A DNA stretch of 64,000 nucleotides, from NCBI RefSeq assembly GCF_001428805.1, contig NZ_LMIS01000001.1:2797075-2861074 (forward strand), in the 5' to 3' direction. A program made the position numbers and the translations under genes. The notes under the pieces were generated by a model. It ran no database searches. It had not been told where the DNA came from and worked only from the letters and a program-made list of their open reading frames with translations. Positions 8,978-18,233 of this stretch are shown here, one piece after another (positions within the stretch are counted from its first letter, which is position 1; each line of letters opens with the position of its first letter). Source of the stretch: Aeromicrobium sp. Root236. Lineage in GTDB: Bacteria; Actinomycetota; Actinomycetes; Propionibacteriales; Nocardioidaceae.

Positions 8978-9925
8978 GTGGCTCGATGGTTGGCATACCG
9001 CATCGGCGGGGCCGCGGTGACGCTGTTCGTCGCGTCCCTCGTCATCTACGGCGCGCTACAGCTGGTTCCTGGTGATCCGGTCATCGCGCTCTCGGGCGGC
9101 CGCCGACTCACCCCGGACCAGATCGAGACCCTTCGCGAGGAGTTCGGGTTGAACCGCTCGTTCGTGGGCGGGTATCTCCACTGGCTCGGCGGAGCGTTGC
9201 ACTTCGATTTCGGCAACTCCCTGCAGTACGGGTCGAGCGTCACTTCACTGCTGTCCAGCAGGTTGGCCGTGTCGGCCGTCCTGATCGCCTACTCGGCGAC
9301 GTTGACTGTCGTCATCGGCCTGGCGGTTGCTCTGATCAGTGCCGCCCGTGGTGGAGTCGCGGATCGCATCGGCCTGTACGTCAGCAGCATCACCTCCGCG
9401 ATGCCGCCGTTCGTGTCGGCTGTGGTGTTGCTCTCGGTCTTCTCCGTCAAGCTCGGCTGGTTCCCGGCAGTTGGCGGAGGTGAGGGGGCGGTGGATCGGA
9501 TCTACCACCTCACACTCCCCGCAGTGGCACTGGCTATCGGAAGCTTCGGAGTCCTGGCACGAATCGGGCGCGCCACTTTTTTGGAAGAACTCACGCGTGA
9601 GCACGTCGAGGTGGCCAGGAGCCGTGGGGTCAAGGAGTCGCAGATCCTCCGCAGGCATGTCTTCCGCAACTCGCTCGGACCGTTGGCGACGCTCATCGCG
9701 CTGCTGCTGTCGAGCCTGTTCGTCGGGACCGCAGTGGCTGAGACGGCGTTCGGGCTGAATGGCATCGGAGCGCTCCTCGTCCAATCCGTGGCACGTCGTG
9801 ACCTTCCTGTGGTGCAGGCCATCGCGCTGGTTGCCGTCGCGCTGTTCGTGGTCACCAGCACCGTCGTGGACCTTCTCATGCCGCTGATCGACCCGAGAGT
9901 CAAGATCCGGAAGGTCACATCGTGA
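8978..9925 (+). CDS. Dipeptide-type ABC transporter permease, DppB-like (315 aa)
   Basis: This inner-membrane permease has about six hydrophobic segments. The conserved N-terminal part VPGDPVIALSGG and cytoplasmic EAA loop (EHVEVARSRGVKESQILRR) identify the DppB/OppB type. The GTG start at 8978 has GAAGGGAG 9 bases upstream. The next permease starts inside its stop codon (GTGA overlap), showing translational coupling. Confidence 0.9.
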   Translation: MARWLAYRIGGAAVTLFVASLVIYGALQLVPGDPVIALSGGRRLTPDQIETLREEFGLNRSFVGGYLHWLGGALHFDFGNSLQYGSSVTSLLSSRLAVSAVLIAYSATLTVVIGLAVALISAARGGVADRIGLYVSSITSAMPPFVSAVVLLSVFSVKLGWFPAVGGGEGAVDRIYHLTLPAVALAIGSFGVLARIGRATFLEELTREHVEVARSRGVKESQILRRHVFRNSLGPLATLIALLLSSLFVGTAVAETAFGLNGIGALLVQSVARRDLPVVQAIALVAVALFVVTSTVVDLLMPLIDPRVKIRKVTS

Positions 9926-10785
9926 GCCTGCTGTTCGCTGGTCGTCGCGGTCGCGCCCGCTCGCGGCGCCGAGGAGTCTCGTTCTACGTGGCGTTGGGGA
10001 TCTTCGCGCTCGTCGTCGTCGCAGCTGCAGCTGCGCCGCTGCTGGCTCCGCACCAACCTGACACCACGGATCTCCTTGCGTCCAACGCCGGCCCCGGCAG
10101 CCCGGGGCACCTGCTGGGCACCGACTCCACCGGGCGAGACACCCTCGCAAGGCTGTTGTACGGGGCCAGGCTGAGCCTGCTGGCGCCGTTGTTCGTCGTC
10201 CTGATCTCCGGAGCGCTCGGCACCGCACTTGCCTTGGTGGCTGCGCGGCGTCGGGGCTGGGCCGATGCGCTCATCTCCCGCACCATGGACATGATCTTCG
10301 CGTTTCCTGCGCTGCTGTTGGCGATGCTCTCGGTCGCGGTCTTCGGCCCGGGTCTGATGGCCCCTATCCTTGCCCTGGCCCTGGCATACACGCCGTTCAT
10401 CGGCCGCGTCATTCGAAGCGTCGCCATGCAGGAAGAGGCGCGTCCCTATGTGGGTAGCTACGAGGTCATGGGGTTCGGGTCGGCCTTCATCGCCCTGAGG
10501 CACGTGCTTCCCAACGTTCTTCCCGTACTGATCGCGCAGTGTGCACTCTCCTTCGGTTACGCGATGGTGGACCTGGCCTCCCTGTCGTACCTGGGGCTCG
10601 GAGTTCAGCCTCCGTCGGCCGACTGGGGAGTGATGATCAACTCCAGCCAGGACTCCATCCTTCAAGGCAGCCCGTGGAGCGGGATCGTTCCCGGCCTCGC
10701 AGTGATGGTCACCGTCGTGTGCGTCAACATCATCGGTGAGCACCTTGGCGGGTCGACGCGCCGAGTCGAAAAGGCTGCCTCGTGA
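9922..10785 (+). CDS. Dipeptide-type ABC transporter permease, DppC-like (287 aa)
   Basis: A short basic N-terminus is followed by a first membrane span, then the periplasmic segment HLLGTDSTGRDTLARLLYG characteristic of DppC/OppC. Further spans and the EAA loop ending LRHVLPNVLPV complete the fold. The GTG start overlaps the stop of the DppB-like gene by 4 bases, and its own stop overlaps the ATPase start. It forms the membrane pore with the preceding permease. Confidence 0.9.
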   Translation: MSLLFAGRRGRARSRRRGVSFYVALGIFALVVVAAAAAPLLAPHQPDTTDLLASNAGPGSPGHLLGTDSTGRDTLARLLYGARLSLLAPLFVVLISGALGTALALVAARRRGWADALISRTMDMIFAFPALLLAMLSVAVFGPGLMAPILALALAYTPFIGRVIRSVAMQEEARPYVGSYEVMGFGSAFIALRHVLPNVLPVLIAQCALSFGYAMVDLASLSYLGLGVQPPSADWGVMINSSQDSILQGSPWSGIVPGLAVMVTVVCVNIIGEHLGGSTRRVEKAAS

Positions 10786-11801
10786 TGAAGATGACGAATC
10801 CTCGCCTCGCGACCACCGGCGTCGAGGCCCCACGTGATCAGGCGCTACTCATCGAGTCGCTGAGCATGGACATCGGCGACGGCGAGGGAGGCCGCCACCC
10901 CTTGCTCGACGACGTGCAGATCCGCGTTGGCCACGGCGAGACGGTCGGGTTGGTGGGCGAGTCCGGCTCGGGCAAGTCGCTGACCTCCCGCGCCGTGCTC
11001 GGCATGGTTCCCGCGGGCGCACGTGTCTCCGGCAGCGTCACGGTCGGCGCCACGGAGGTCGTAGGTGCGGTACCAGCAGCGTTGAGGGCTTTGCGACGCC
11101 ACGATGCGGCCATGATCTTCCAGGATGCGCGAGCGTCCATCAATCCCGTTCGCACGATCGGCGACTTTCTCACCGAGGGGCTGCGAGCAGGAGGGCAATC
11201 GGTCCGCGAAGCCAAGCAGACGTCGCTTCGCCTGCTCCAGGAAGTGGGCATCAGGGATCCAGAAGCAGCGCTGAAAAGCCATCCCCACGAGTTCTCGGGG
11301 GGCATGCTGCAGAGGGTCATGATCGCCGCCGCGCTGTCCATCGAGCCGAGTCTCCTTCTCGCGGACGAGGCGACCACGGCACTCGACGTCACCACGCAGG
11401 CAGAAGTCGTGATGCTCCTGAAGCGGCTCCAGGCCCAGCACCGTACGGGACTGCTGTTCGTCACCCATCAGCTCGACCTGGCCGCCGCCATCGCCGATCG
11501 CATCTACGTCATGTATGCCGGTCGCATCGTGGAGACGGCCACCAGCGAGTCCCTGTTCTCCCAGCCTGCGCATCCCTACACGGTCGGTCTTCTCGGCTCG
11601 AGCCCGTCATTGGATCCTGCGCGCACGCTGATCCCGATCGCGGGGCGGCCCCTTGCCCTCGCGGACGCACCTGGTGGGTGTGCCTTCAGGGACCGATGCT
11701 CTTGGGCGATCGGCGAGTGCGCCGTGTCCGTGCCGAAACTTCGAGACGTGAAGGGGACGCAGGTGGCCTGCATCCGCGCTGAGGAGGTGCAAGCCTCATG
11801 A
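10782..11801 (+). CDS. Dipeptide-type ABC transporter ATPase, DppD-like (339 aa)
   Basis: Walker A GESGSGKS is at 59-66, the signature is FSGGMLQRV, Walker B is LLLADEAT, and the switch His is in FVTHQ. The C-terminal oligopeptide-transporter domain with GGCAFRDRCSWAIGEC is present; in relatives such Cys clusters bind an Fe-S cluster. Start is GTG 10782 overlapping the permease stop, or the adjacent ATG 10785. It drives import together with the next ATPase. Confidence 0.9.
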   Translation: MMKMTNPRLATTGVEAPRDQALLIESLSMDIGDGEGGRHPLLDDVQIRVGHGETVGLVGESGSGKSLTSRAVLGMVPAGARVSGSVTVGATEVVGAVPAALRALRRHDAAMIFQDARASINPVRTIGDFLTEGLRAGGQSVREAKQTSLRLLQEVGIRDPEAALKSHPHEFSGGMLQRVMIAAALSIEPSLLLADEATTALDVTTQAEVVMLLKRLQAQHRTGLLFVTHQLDLAAAIADRIYVMYAGRIVETATSESLFSQPAHPYTVGLLGSSPSLDPARTLIPIAGRPLALADAPGGCAFRDRCSWAIGECAVSVPKLRDVKGTQVACIRAEEVQAS

Positions 11802-12646
11802 CTCGGCTGAACGAGGGGTTGCAGCCCGCCGACGCACGGAACCCCATCCTCGCCGTCAGTGGGCTGTGCAAGACCTTCGGAACCAAGGTCGCCGTCGACG
11901 ATGTCTCTTTCGACCTCTGTCGCGGCGAGTCCCTGGGCATCGTGGGCGAGTCGGGCTCTGGCAAGTCCACGACGGCGCGCATCCTGGTGGGGCTCGAGAC
12001 CAAGACTGCCGGTGAGATCTCGATCGAGACGGAGGCGGCACGGGGTCGCGCAGAAGCTCGCCGCGCTCGAGCCAGGGCCGTGCAGATGATCTTCCAGGAT
12101 CCGTACCAGTCGTTCGACCCCAAGATGCCCATCGGCGCGGCCATCGAAGAGCCTCTGCGCCTTCACACCGAGCTCACGAGAGCTCAGCGCGCACTGAAGG
12201 TTGCGGTCCTCCTCGACCAGGTCGGGCTGTCCGCCCGGCAAGGACTCGCCTTGCCGTCACAGCTGTCCGGCGGGCAGAGGCAGCGAGCCGCGATCGCCAG
12301 GGCTTTGGGCATCGAGCCCAAAGTCCTGGTCCTCGACGAGGCTGTTGCTGCTCTGGACGTATCGATCCAGGCGCAGATCCTGATGTTGCTGAACGAGATC
12401 CGAGAGCAGACCGGGGTGGCATACATCTTCGTCAGCCACGACTTGGCAGTCGTCCAGCACATGACCGATTCGGTCCTCGTGATGCGGCTCGGGAAGGTCG
12501 TCGAGTCGGGACAGACCCGATCGATTCTTTCGTCACCTGAACATCCCTACACACGTTTGCTGTTGGAATCGATTCCCCGCCGGGGGTGGGATCTCGACCG
12601 TCTCGCGCAGTCCCGTCGCGACCTCGAGTCACTCCTCGCCCAGTAG
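11798..12646 (+). CDS. Dipeptide-type ABC transporter ATPase, DppF-like, without the C-terminal oligopeptide domain (282 aa)
   Basis: Walker [11 protein letters not shown]-loop MIFQDPYQSFDP, signature LSGGQRQRA, Walker B VLVLDEAVAALD and switch VSHD are all present, so it should hydrolyse ATP. At 282 residues it ends soon after the nucleotide-binding domain and lacks the Cys-containing C-terminal extension of most DppF proteins. The ATG overlaps the DppD stop (ATGA). It closes the importer set; the acyl-CoA ligase follows after 34 bases and may be in the same operon. Confidence 0.88.
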   Translation: MTRLNEGLQPADARNPILAVSGLCKTFGTKVAVDDVSFDLCRGESLGIVGESGSGKSTTARILVGLETKTAGEISIETEAARGRAEARRARARAVQMIFQDPYQSFDPKMPIGAAIEEPLRLHTELTRAQRALKVAVLLDQVGLSARQGLALPSQLSGGQRQRAAIARALGIEPKVLVLDEAVAALDVSIQAQILMLLNEIREQTGVAYIFVSHDLAVVQHMTDSVLVMRLGKVVESGQTRSILSSPEHPYTRLLLESIPRRGWDLDRLAQSRRDLESLLAQ

Positions 12647-12680
12647 TCCCTGATCTCAACCGCACACCGAGGAGCCCCTG

Positions 12681-14198
12681 ATGTCGAATCTCGCAGGCCT
12701 GTTGGAGCACTCGACCGAGAAGTACGGCGACCGCACGGCCATCGTGTTCGGTGACACCCGGTTGACGTATGCGCAGGTCAACGGCGCTGCGAACCAGGTC
12801 GCGAACCTCCTGGTGTCGCGCGGAGTGCAGCCGGGCGACAAGGTCGCCCTGTCGTGCCCCAACCTGCCGTACTTCACGATCATCTACTTCGGCATCCTCA
12901 AGGCCGGCGCCACCGTCGTGCCGCTCAACGTGCTGCTCAAGGGTCGCGAGGTGGCCTATCACCTGGCCGACTCCGAGGCCAAGGCGTACTTCGCCTTCGA
13001 GGGCACACCGGATCTGCCGATCGGCGACGCAGCACGCGAAGCCGTCGTCGACGTGGGTGGTGTGGACCTGATCGAGGTCGCCGCTGCAGGAGCCGCACCA
13101 TGGGCGGAGCAGCTGCCGACGTTTGACTCGGTCGACATGGATGACGACGACACCGCGGTGATTCTGTACACGTCGGGCACGACGGGTCAGCCGAAGGGTG
13201 CGGAGCTGCGGCACCGCAACGTGCTGGACAACGCGCTCGCAGGCTCGGACCTCTTCAATTCCGATGAGACAACCCCGGACACCTATCTGTGTGTGCTGCC
13301 GTTGTTCCACTCGTTCGGCCAGGTCGTGATCCAGAACGGCGCCTTCGCCTTCGGCGGCACCGTCGTGATGCTGCCGAGATTCGAGGCCAAGCCGGCACTC
13401 GATCTCATGCTGAGGCACGGAGTCACCTTCTTTGGCGGTGTGCCGACGATGTATTGGGGACTGCTCGGCGCGCTCGACGAGACGACCGACGTCGAGGCAC
13501 TGGCGGCGAACTTGCGGGTCGCCGTCGCCGGCGGCGCGGCCTTGCCGGTCGACATTCACCGGCAGTTCAAGGAGCGGTTCGGGGTGACGATCCTGGAGGG
13601 TTATGGCCTGTCGGAGACGTCGCCGGTGGCGTCGTTCTCGCGGTTCGGTGAGGAGCCTCGGGTGGGTTCTATCGGGGTGCCGATCCCGGACGTGGAGATG
13701 AAGCTCATAAATGATGACTGGTCCGACGTCGAGCCGGGTCCGGATGCGGTCGGCGAGATCGCGATCAAGGGTCACAACGTCATGAAGGGCTACTACAACC
13801 GTCCTGAAGCGACGGCTGAGGCGATCCAGGATGGTTGGTTCCGCTCTGGTGACCTGGCCAAGAAGGACCACGACGGTTTCTACTACATCGTCGACCGGTC
13901 CAAGGACATGATCATCCGCGGCGGCTTCAACGTCTATCCGCGCGAGATCGAGGAGATCCTGATGGGGCATCCCGCGGTGTCGCTGGTCGCGGTGATCGGG
14001 GTGCCGCACGAGTCGCACGGTGAGGAGATCAAGGCCGTTGTGGTCAAGAACAAGGACCACGACGACGTCTCCGAGGACGATCTGGTGGCGTGGGGCAAGG
14101 AACAATTCGCGGCCTACAAGTACCCACGCGTCCTGGAGTTCCGCGACGAGCTGCCGATGACCGGCACCGGCAAGATCCTCAAGCGCGAGCTCTCCTGA
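12681..14198 (+). CDS. AMP-dependent long-chain acyl-CoA synthetase/ligase (505 aa)
   Basis: This adenylate-forming enzyme has the AMP-binding motif [11 protein letters not shown] at 163-173, GYGLSET in the middle, [12 protein letters not shown], and the C-terminal hinge and catalytic lysine region [14 protein letters not shown]. It activates a carboxylic acid to acyl-AMP and then acyl-CoA in the cytoplasm. Length is normal for fatty-acid or aromatic-acid CoA ligases. ATG 12681 has GAGGAG upstream. It sits between the importer and an amine-oxidising flavoprotein, so it could activate an acid formed from the imported compound. Acid specificity cannot be read. Confidence 0.9.
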   Translation: MSNLAGLLEHSTEKYGDRTAIVFGDTRLTYAQVNGAANQVANLLVSRGVQPGDKVALSCPNLPYFTIIYFGILKAGATVVPLNVLLKGREVAYHLADSEAKAYFAFEGTPDLPIGDAAREAVVDVGGVDLIEVAAAGAAPWAEQLPTFDSVDMDDDDTAVILYTSGTTGQPKGAELRHRNVLDNALAGSDLFNSDETTPDTYLCVLPLFHSFGQVVIQNGAFAFGGTVVMLPRFEAKPALDLMLRHGVTFFGGVPTMYWGLLGALDETTDVEALAANLRVAVAGGAALPVDIHRQFKERFGVTILEGYGLSETSPVASFSRFGEEPRVGSIGVPIPDVEMKLINDDWSDVEPGPDAVGEIAIKGHNVMKGYYNRPEATAEAIQDGWFRSGDLAKKDHDGFYYIVDRSKDMIIRGGFNVYPREIEEILMGHPAVSLVAVIGVPHESHGEEIKAVVVKNKDHDDVSEDDLVAWGKEQFAAYKYPRVLEFRDELPMTGTGKILKRELS

Positions 14199-14234
14199 AC
14201 CGCCCGGCCAGGCCCCCTTTGCGAAAGAAGACGT

Positions 14235-15650
14235 ATGACACACGCTCACCAGACCGTCTTTGAACGGGAAGCTGCCGACCCAGCCGCTGTCGCGCAGGCG
14301 TTGAAGGCATCGCAGCACAAGGTCTTCTGGCTCGACGGACTCGACTCGGATATGTACGCCCCGTTGGTGGGGCGTACCCATGCTGACCTCACGATTGTGG
14401 GCGGCGGGTACACGGGTCTCTGGACCGCCGTGCAGGCCAAGCGGAGGGATCCCGCGCGGCGTGTCGTGCTGCTCGAGGCGCAGGCGATCGGCTGGGCGGC
14501 ATCAGGCCGCAACGGCGGGTTCGCCGAGGCCAGTCTGACGCACGGTGAAGAGAACGGACGCTCCCGTTGGCCTGAGGAGTACGACACCCTGGAACGTCTT
14601 GGTCATGAGAATCTCGGTGGATTCGAGCGCGACATCACCGACCTGGGTCTCGATGCCGAGCTGGAGCGCACGGGCGTCCTCGCCGTGGCTTACGAGCCGC
14701 ACCAAGTGGGCTGGCTCAGGGAGATGGAGGGTGGAACGTGGCTCGACGAGGATGCTGTCAGGGCTGAGATCGACAGCCCCATCTTCCGCGCTGGCCGCTG
14801 GCGGAGCGACGAGTGCCTCCTGGTCCATCCAGGCAAGCTTGCCAAGGAGCTGGGCCGGGCTGCAGCTGAGCTCGGTGTCGAGATGCACGAGAACTCCACC
14901 GTGACCGGCGTCGATTCGCGCGGAGGCAGCGTCGAGGTCCGCACACCGCAGGGCGTCGTCGTCAGCGATCAGGTGGCGCTGTGCACGAACGTCTTCCGCC
15001 CGCTGCTACGCCGTACGCGGCTCATGACGGTTCCCGTCTATGACTACGTCCTGATGACCGAGCCGCTGACGGACGAGCAGATGGCGTCGATCGGGTGGCG
15101 CAACCGTCAGGGCGTGTCAGACCTGGCCAACCAGTTCCACTACTCACGCCTCACGGCTGACAACCGCATCCTCTACGGCGGGTACGACGCGATCTATCAC
15201 GCAGGGCGCAAGGTGCGTGCCGACTACGAGGATCGCCCGGAGACGTTCGCGAGGCTGGCTTCGCACTTTCTCACGACGTTCCCGCAGCTGGCGGGCATGC
15301 GTTTCAGCCATCGCTGGGCCGGTGCGATCGACACCTCGACCCAGTTCTGCGCATTTCACGGGCTCGCCCGGCGGGGGCGGGTTGCCTACGCCAGTGGTTT
15401 CACCGGACTGGGTGTCGGTGCGACGCGGTTCGCCGCTGATGTCATGTTGGATCGGCTCGCGGGTGTCGCGACAGAGAGGACACGCTTCGAAATGGTCCGC
15501 AAGAAGCCCTTGCCGTTCCCGCCGGAGCCCTTCGCCAAGCTGGGGATCGAGGCGGCCAAGTGGTCTCTGGACCGTGCGGACCACCGGGAAGGTCGCAGGA
15601 ACCTGCTGCTCCGCGCCCTGGACCGTATGGGACTGGGGTTCGACTCATGA
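14235..15650 (+). CDS. DAO-family FAD-dependent oxidoreductase (471 aa)
   Basis: A leader of about 50 residues precedes the FAD motif GGGYTG at 56-61, then AASGRNGGF, the same architecture as the oxidase at 1812-3191 but clearly diverged. The C-terminal half contains SHRWAGAIDTSTQFC and GFTGLGVGATRFAA, the second FAD-contact region. It probably oxidises an amine or N-methyl amino acid. ATG 14235 has GAAAGAAG upstream, and the following cupin gene overlaps its stop codon, indicating a coupled pair. Substrate unknown. Confidence 0.85.
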   Translation: MTHAHQTVFEREAADPAAVAQALKASQHKVFWLDGLDSDMYAPLVGRTHADLTIVGGGYTGLWTAVQAKRRDPARRVVLLEAQAIGWAASGRNGGFAEASLTHGEENGRSRWPEEYDTLERLGHENLGGFERDITDLGLDAELERTGVLAVAYEPHQVGWLREMEGGTWLDEDAVRAEIDSPIFRAGRWRSDECLLVHPGKLAKELGRAAAELGVEMHENSTVTGVDSRGGSVEVRTPQGVVVSDQVALCTNVFRPLLRRTRLMTVPVYDYVLMTEPLTDEQMASIGWRNRQGVSDLANQFHYSRLTADNRILYGGYDAIYHAGRKVRADYEDRPETFARLASHFLTTFPQLAGMRFSHRWAGAIDTSTQFCAFHGLARRGRVAYASGFTGLGVGATRFAADVMLDRLAGVATERTRFEMVRKKPLPFPPEPFAKLGIEAAKWSLDRADHREGRRNLLLRALDRMGLGFDS

Positions 15651-16006
15651 ACGAGCATCAGCAACCGTCGGCGCTTGTGGTCGGTGACGTGCGGACGCTG
15701 CCGCTGAGGCACGCCCCGATCGATGCAGCAGACGTCGTCGGCGGCGCTCCGACTGCAGGAGCGGAAACTCTCATCTCCCGAGGGGACGTCGAGGTCGGGA
15801 TCTGGGAGATCACCTCGGGGGTGGTGACCGACATCGAGGCCGACGAGGTCTTCATCGTCCTGTCCGGTCGCGGCCGGGTCGAGTTCGAGAACGGCGACAG
15901 TATCGCGCTGTCAGCCGGGAGTGCGGTTCGACTTCAAGCTGGTGACCGTACGACGTGGGTCATCTACGAGACCTTGCGGAAGGTCTACGTCCTGCTTCCA
16001 CACTGA
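15647..16006 (+). CDS. Cupin-domain protein (119 aa)
   Basis: The small protein carries one cupin fold, with EVGIWEITSGVVTDIEADEV (about 46-65) and VLSGRGRVEFENGD (about 68-81), resembling the EutQ/DUF861-type cupins. Metal-binding histidines of motif 1 are replaced (E and D predominate), so it may not be an enzyme. Its ATG overlaps the stop of the DAO-type oxidase. This oxidase-plus-cupin pairing is common in amine-utilisation clusters; a role in metabolite binding or as a helper is an inference. Confidence 0.8.
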   Translation: MNEHQQPSALVVGDVRTLPLRHAPIDAADVVGGAPTAGAETLISRGDVEVGIWEITSGVVTDIEADEVFIVLSGRGRVEFENGDSIALSAGSAVRLQAGDRTTWVIYETLRKVYVLLPH

Positions 16007-16008
16007 TC

Positions 16009-16032
16009 CTCAACAGGGGCCGCGCGGTTGAG
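16009..16032 (+). terminator. Weak hairpin after the cupin gene
   Basis: CTCAAC at 16009-16014 pairs with GTTGAG at 16027-16032 around a 12-base loop, and flanking GAT/ATC can add pairs with one bulged base. No T-run follows. It may end the operon or be chance. Confidence 0.3.
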
Positions 16033-16322
16033 ATCGAGGCGAGGCACGGACCCCTGCTCTCGGCCGAGATGACTCTCGATTCCGATGCCGCTCCACCCAC
16101 CCGTCTGTCCCTCGCGTAGGGCGTCCTGAACGGAGCCGCAGCATTGACGCGAATGCAGCAACAATTACTCGTCGCAATCGCACCAACGATCCCTAGGTCG
16201 ACAGGTTGTGCCGCGGGTAGCGTCTGAGCCTGTTCGGGCACCGCTCACCAGTTAGGTGACGTGGTCAGGTGCGGGGGGCGGACTCACCCGAAATCTCCGT
16301 TGTTGTCACAGGAAGACTGGCC

Positions 16323-17801
16323 ATGACCGCTGAAAACATTGACCGATCGACGGGCCACGAGCTGGATTCAGAGGTCGGCCAGGCGCAATCTTCTCGACTG
16401 CATGGGGACATGGGTGTCGGCGAGCTGGTGATGAGCGTTCTCGCGTTTTCTGCTCCGCTGACGACCGTTGCCGGCTTCATCCCGGTGCTGCTGTCGTTCA
16501 GCGGGAGCACGGCCCCGGCGATCTACCTGGCTGTGACGGGATTGCTCATCGCATTTTCCATCGGATTCACTGCGATGGGTCGAGTTGTGTTGAACCCCGG
16601 TGGCTTCTACTCATTCGTCACTGCGGGTCTGGGCCGTCCCGCCGGCCTTGGCGGCGCCTTCCTGGCGACCTTTGGCTACATGGTCATCGGCCTCTTCGCC
16701 CCGCCCTTCTTTGCTATCACCATCCAGAGATTCATCACCGATACCCTGAACGGCCCGCACATCGCTTGGTATTGGTTTGCCCTCGGGATCATCACGGTGA
16801 CAACGTCCTTGGCGTATCGTCGTATCGACCTGTCGGCGAAGGTCCTGACCTTGGTCATGCTCCTTGAGGTCGTTGTGGTGATCGCCTTTGACGTGTTCGC
16901 CTTCGCTCACGGGGGGCCCGCCGGTGGGGGCGGGGCAGGTTTCACGCTGCCGCGGGTGACAGACAGCAACGTCGGCCTCGCGGTGCTCTTCGTCGTCGGC
17001 AATTTCTTGGGCTTTGAGGCGACCGTGATCTATCGGGACGAGGTGAGGGACCCGAAGAAGACCATTCCGCGGGCCACGTATCTCGCCGTCGCCGGAATCG
17101 GCGTCTTCTATGCCATTGCCGCGTGGGCGTACCTGGCCTTTTTCGGGGCCGCTTCAGCTCAAGCAGATGCAGGAGCAGATACCGCCGGGTTGTTCAACTC
17201 TGCGATTTCAGAGCTCTTCGGGAAGACCGTGGTCGACGTCGTGACGATCCTGTTGATCACTTCGACGTTGGCGTGCATGCTCTCCATACAGAATGTGTCC
17301 GCCCGCTACCTGTTCTCGCTGGGCGGCGATCGGGTGCTGCCCGAGGTGCTCGGCAAGGTGCATCCCAAACACGGCTCACCATCAGTCGCGGCGTCGACGG
17401 TTGGCTTCGTGTGGGCGATGTCCGTTGTGCTCTTTGCGGTCGGCGGTATGGCGCCGGAGCCCCTGTACGCGAAAGCCAGTGGCGCGGGCACCTTCGCGAT
17501 TCTCCTCCTCATGTTCGCGGCCAGCATCGCCGTCCTGGCGTACTTCGCGAGAGGACAGTCCTCGATTGCGATCGCGCCATGGAAGACGATCCTTGCGCCC
17601 GCGGTGTCCGTTGCCGGCCTCGGCGGAGTGGCGTGGCTGGCTTTCGCGAATTACTCGGACCTGCTTGGAGAAGATGGACCAATCGCCACGATACTGCTCG
17701 GTGTGACCTTCGGGCTCTTCGTTGTCGGACTCGTGCTCGGCGACATCCTGAGACGTACGAAGCCGGAAGTCTACGAACGCATCGGCCGGCAAGGTCTCTA
17801 G
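16323..17801 (+). CDS. APC-superfamily amino acid/amine permease (492 aa)
   Basis: About 12 hydrophobic segments follow a hydrophilic N-terminus of about 40 residues. The segments VLSFSGSTAPAIYLAVTGLL and NPGGFYSFVTAGLGRP match the first helices of the amino acid-polyamine-organocation family, and YRDEVRDPKKTIPRATYLAV is the conserved loop of such permeases. ATG 16323 is preceded by AGGAAGA. A 316-base spacer separates it from the oxidase-cupin pair, so it may have its own promoter; TCACC-AGTTA-GGTGA at 16249-16263 is a small inverted repeat there. It likely imports an amino acid or amine used by the nearby oxidases. Confidence 0.88.
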   Translation: MTAENIDRSTGHELDSEVGQAQSSRLHGDMGVGELVMSVLAFSAPLTTVAGFIPVLLSFSGSTAPAIYLAVTGLLIAFSIGFTAMGRVVLNPGGFYSFVTAGLGRPAGLGGAFLATFGYMVIGLFAPPFFAITIQRFITDTLNGPHIAWYWFALGIITVTTSLAYRRIDLSAKVLTLVMLLEVVVVIAFDVFAFAHGGPAGGGGAGFTLPRVTDSNVGLAVLFVVGNFLGFEATVIYRDEVRDPKKTIPRATYLAVAGIGVFYAIAAWAYLAFFGAASAQADAGADTAGLFNSAISELFGKTVVDVVTILLITSTLACMLSIQNVSARYLFSLGGDRVLPEVLGKVHPKHGSPSVAASTVGFVWAMSVVLFAVGGMAPEPLYAKASGAGTFAILLLMFAASIAVLAYFARGQSSIAIAPWKTILAPAVSVAGLGGVAWLAFANYSDLLGEDGPIATILLGVTFGLFVVGLVLGDILRRTKPEVYERIGRQGL

Positions 17802-17817
17802 CCGCGATCCAATCTGA

Positions 17818-17848
17818 ACGGCCCGCCCCCACTATCGGGGCGGGCCGT
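17818..17848 (+). terminator. Strong GC-rich hairpin terminator after the APC permease
   Basis: ACGGCCCGCCCC (17818-17829) pairs perfectly with GGGGCGGGCCGT (17837-17848) around a 7-base loop, 16 bases after the permease stop. Confidence 0.85.
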
Positions 17849-18181
17849 CTGCAGTCGTGGCAGGCAACCTCGCCGCGGAGGCCGGTGTCTCGAAAGTGCC
17901 GTGCCTCAGGGTGAGCCGCAGACGGTAGTCCAGGGTCAGTGTTCCCTGAATCATCGGCCGGCGAGGCCGTGCGCCGGCTGGGCCACGGCCGGCTCCGTGA
18001 GGAGAGTCGTCGATGTCGATGTCGATGTCGATGTCGACGTCGGAGGGATGTCGCGGTCACTCAATATGGGAGCGTCGCTAAGGCAGCGTCCCGGAATCTC
18101 TATCCGTCGGCGCCCCCTACGGTGCACGTAGCCCGACAACCGGTCGGCGTACTGGTGGGTGCGACGTCGCCATCTCGGAGA
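17849..18181. other. Non-coding spacer between two terminators
   Basis: No reading frame with a ribosome site or recognisable product was found. It includes a short TCGATG tandem repeat (18010-18039) and lies between the 3' ends of two converging transcripts. Confidence 0.6.
18010..18039. repeat. Five-unit TCGATG hexamer tandem repeat
   Basis: Four exact TCGATG units are followed by one TCGACG unit, and a partial TCGG. It is in the spacer between converging genes and may be a slippage-prone simple repeat. Confidence 0.8.
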
Positions 18182-18214
18182 CTCCGACCCAGCGTTGTCT
18201 GCGCTGGGTCGGAG
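18182..18214 (-). terminator. Perfect 13-bp hairpin terminator of the sugar-type ABC operon 1
   Basis: CTCCGACCCAGCG (18182-18194) pairs perfectly with CGCTGGGTCGGAG (18202-18214) around a 7-base loop, just beyond the stop of the minus-strand binding-protein gene. Confidence 0.85.
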
Positions 18215-18233
18215 CGGCCGTCATATCGCCTGA

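Noticed and set aside
7701-10833. Long minus-strand frames opposite the first dipeptide importer
   Set aside because: Shadow frames of clearly coding ABC transporter genes; composition reflects third-position GC bias.
12432-14381. 649-codon minus-strand frame opposite the acyl-CoA ligase
   Set aside because: The plus strand carries all ligase motifs; the antisense product is low-complexity Arg/Val/His-rich and has no motif or ribosome site.
18010-18039. TCGATG tandem repeat as a CRISPR or integron-like array
   Set aside because: Six-base perfect units without spacers; a simple-sequence repeat only.
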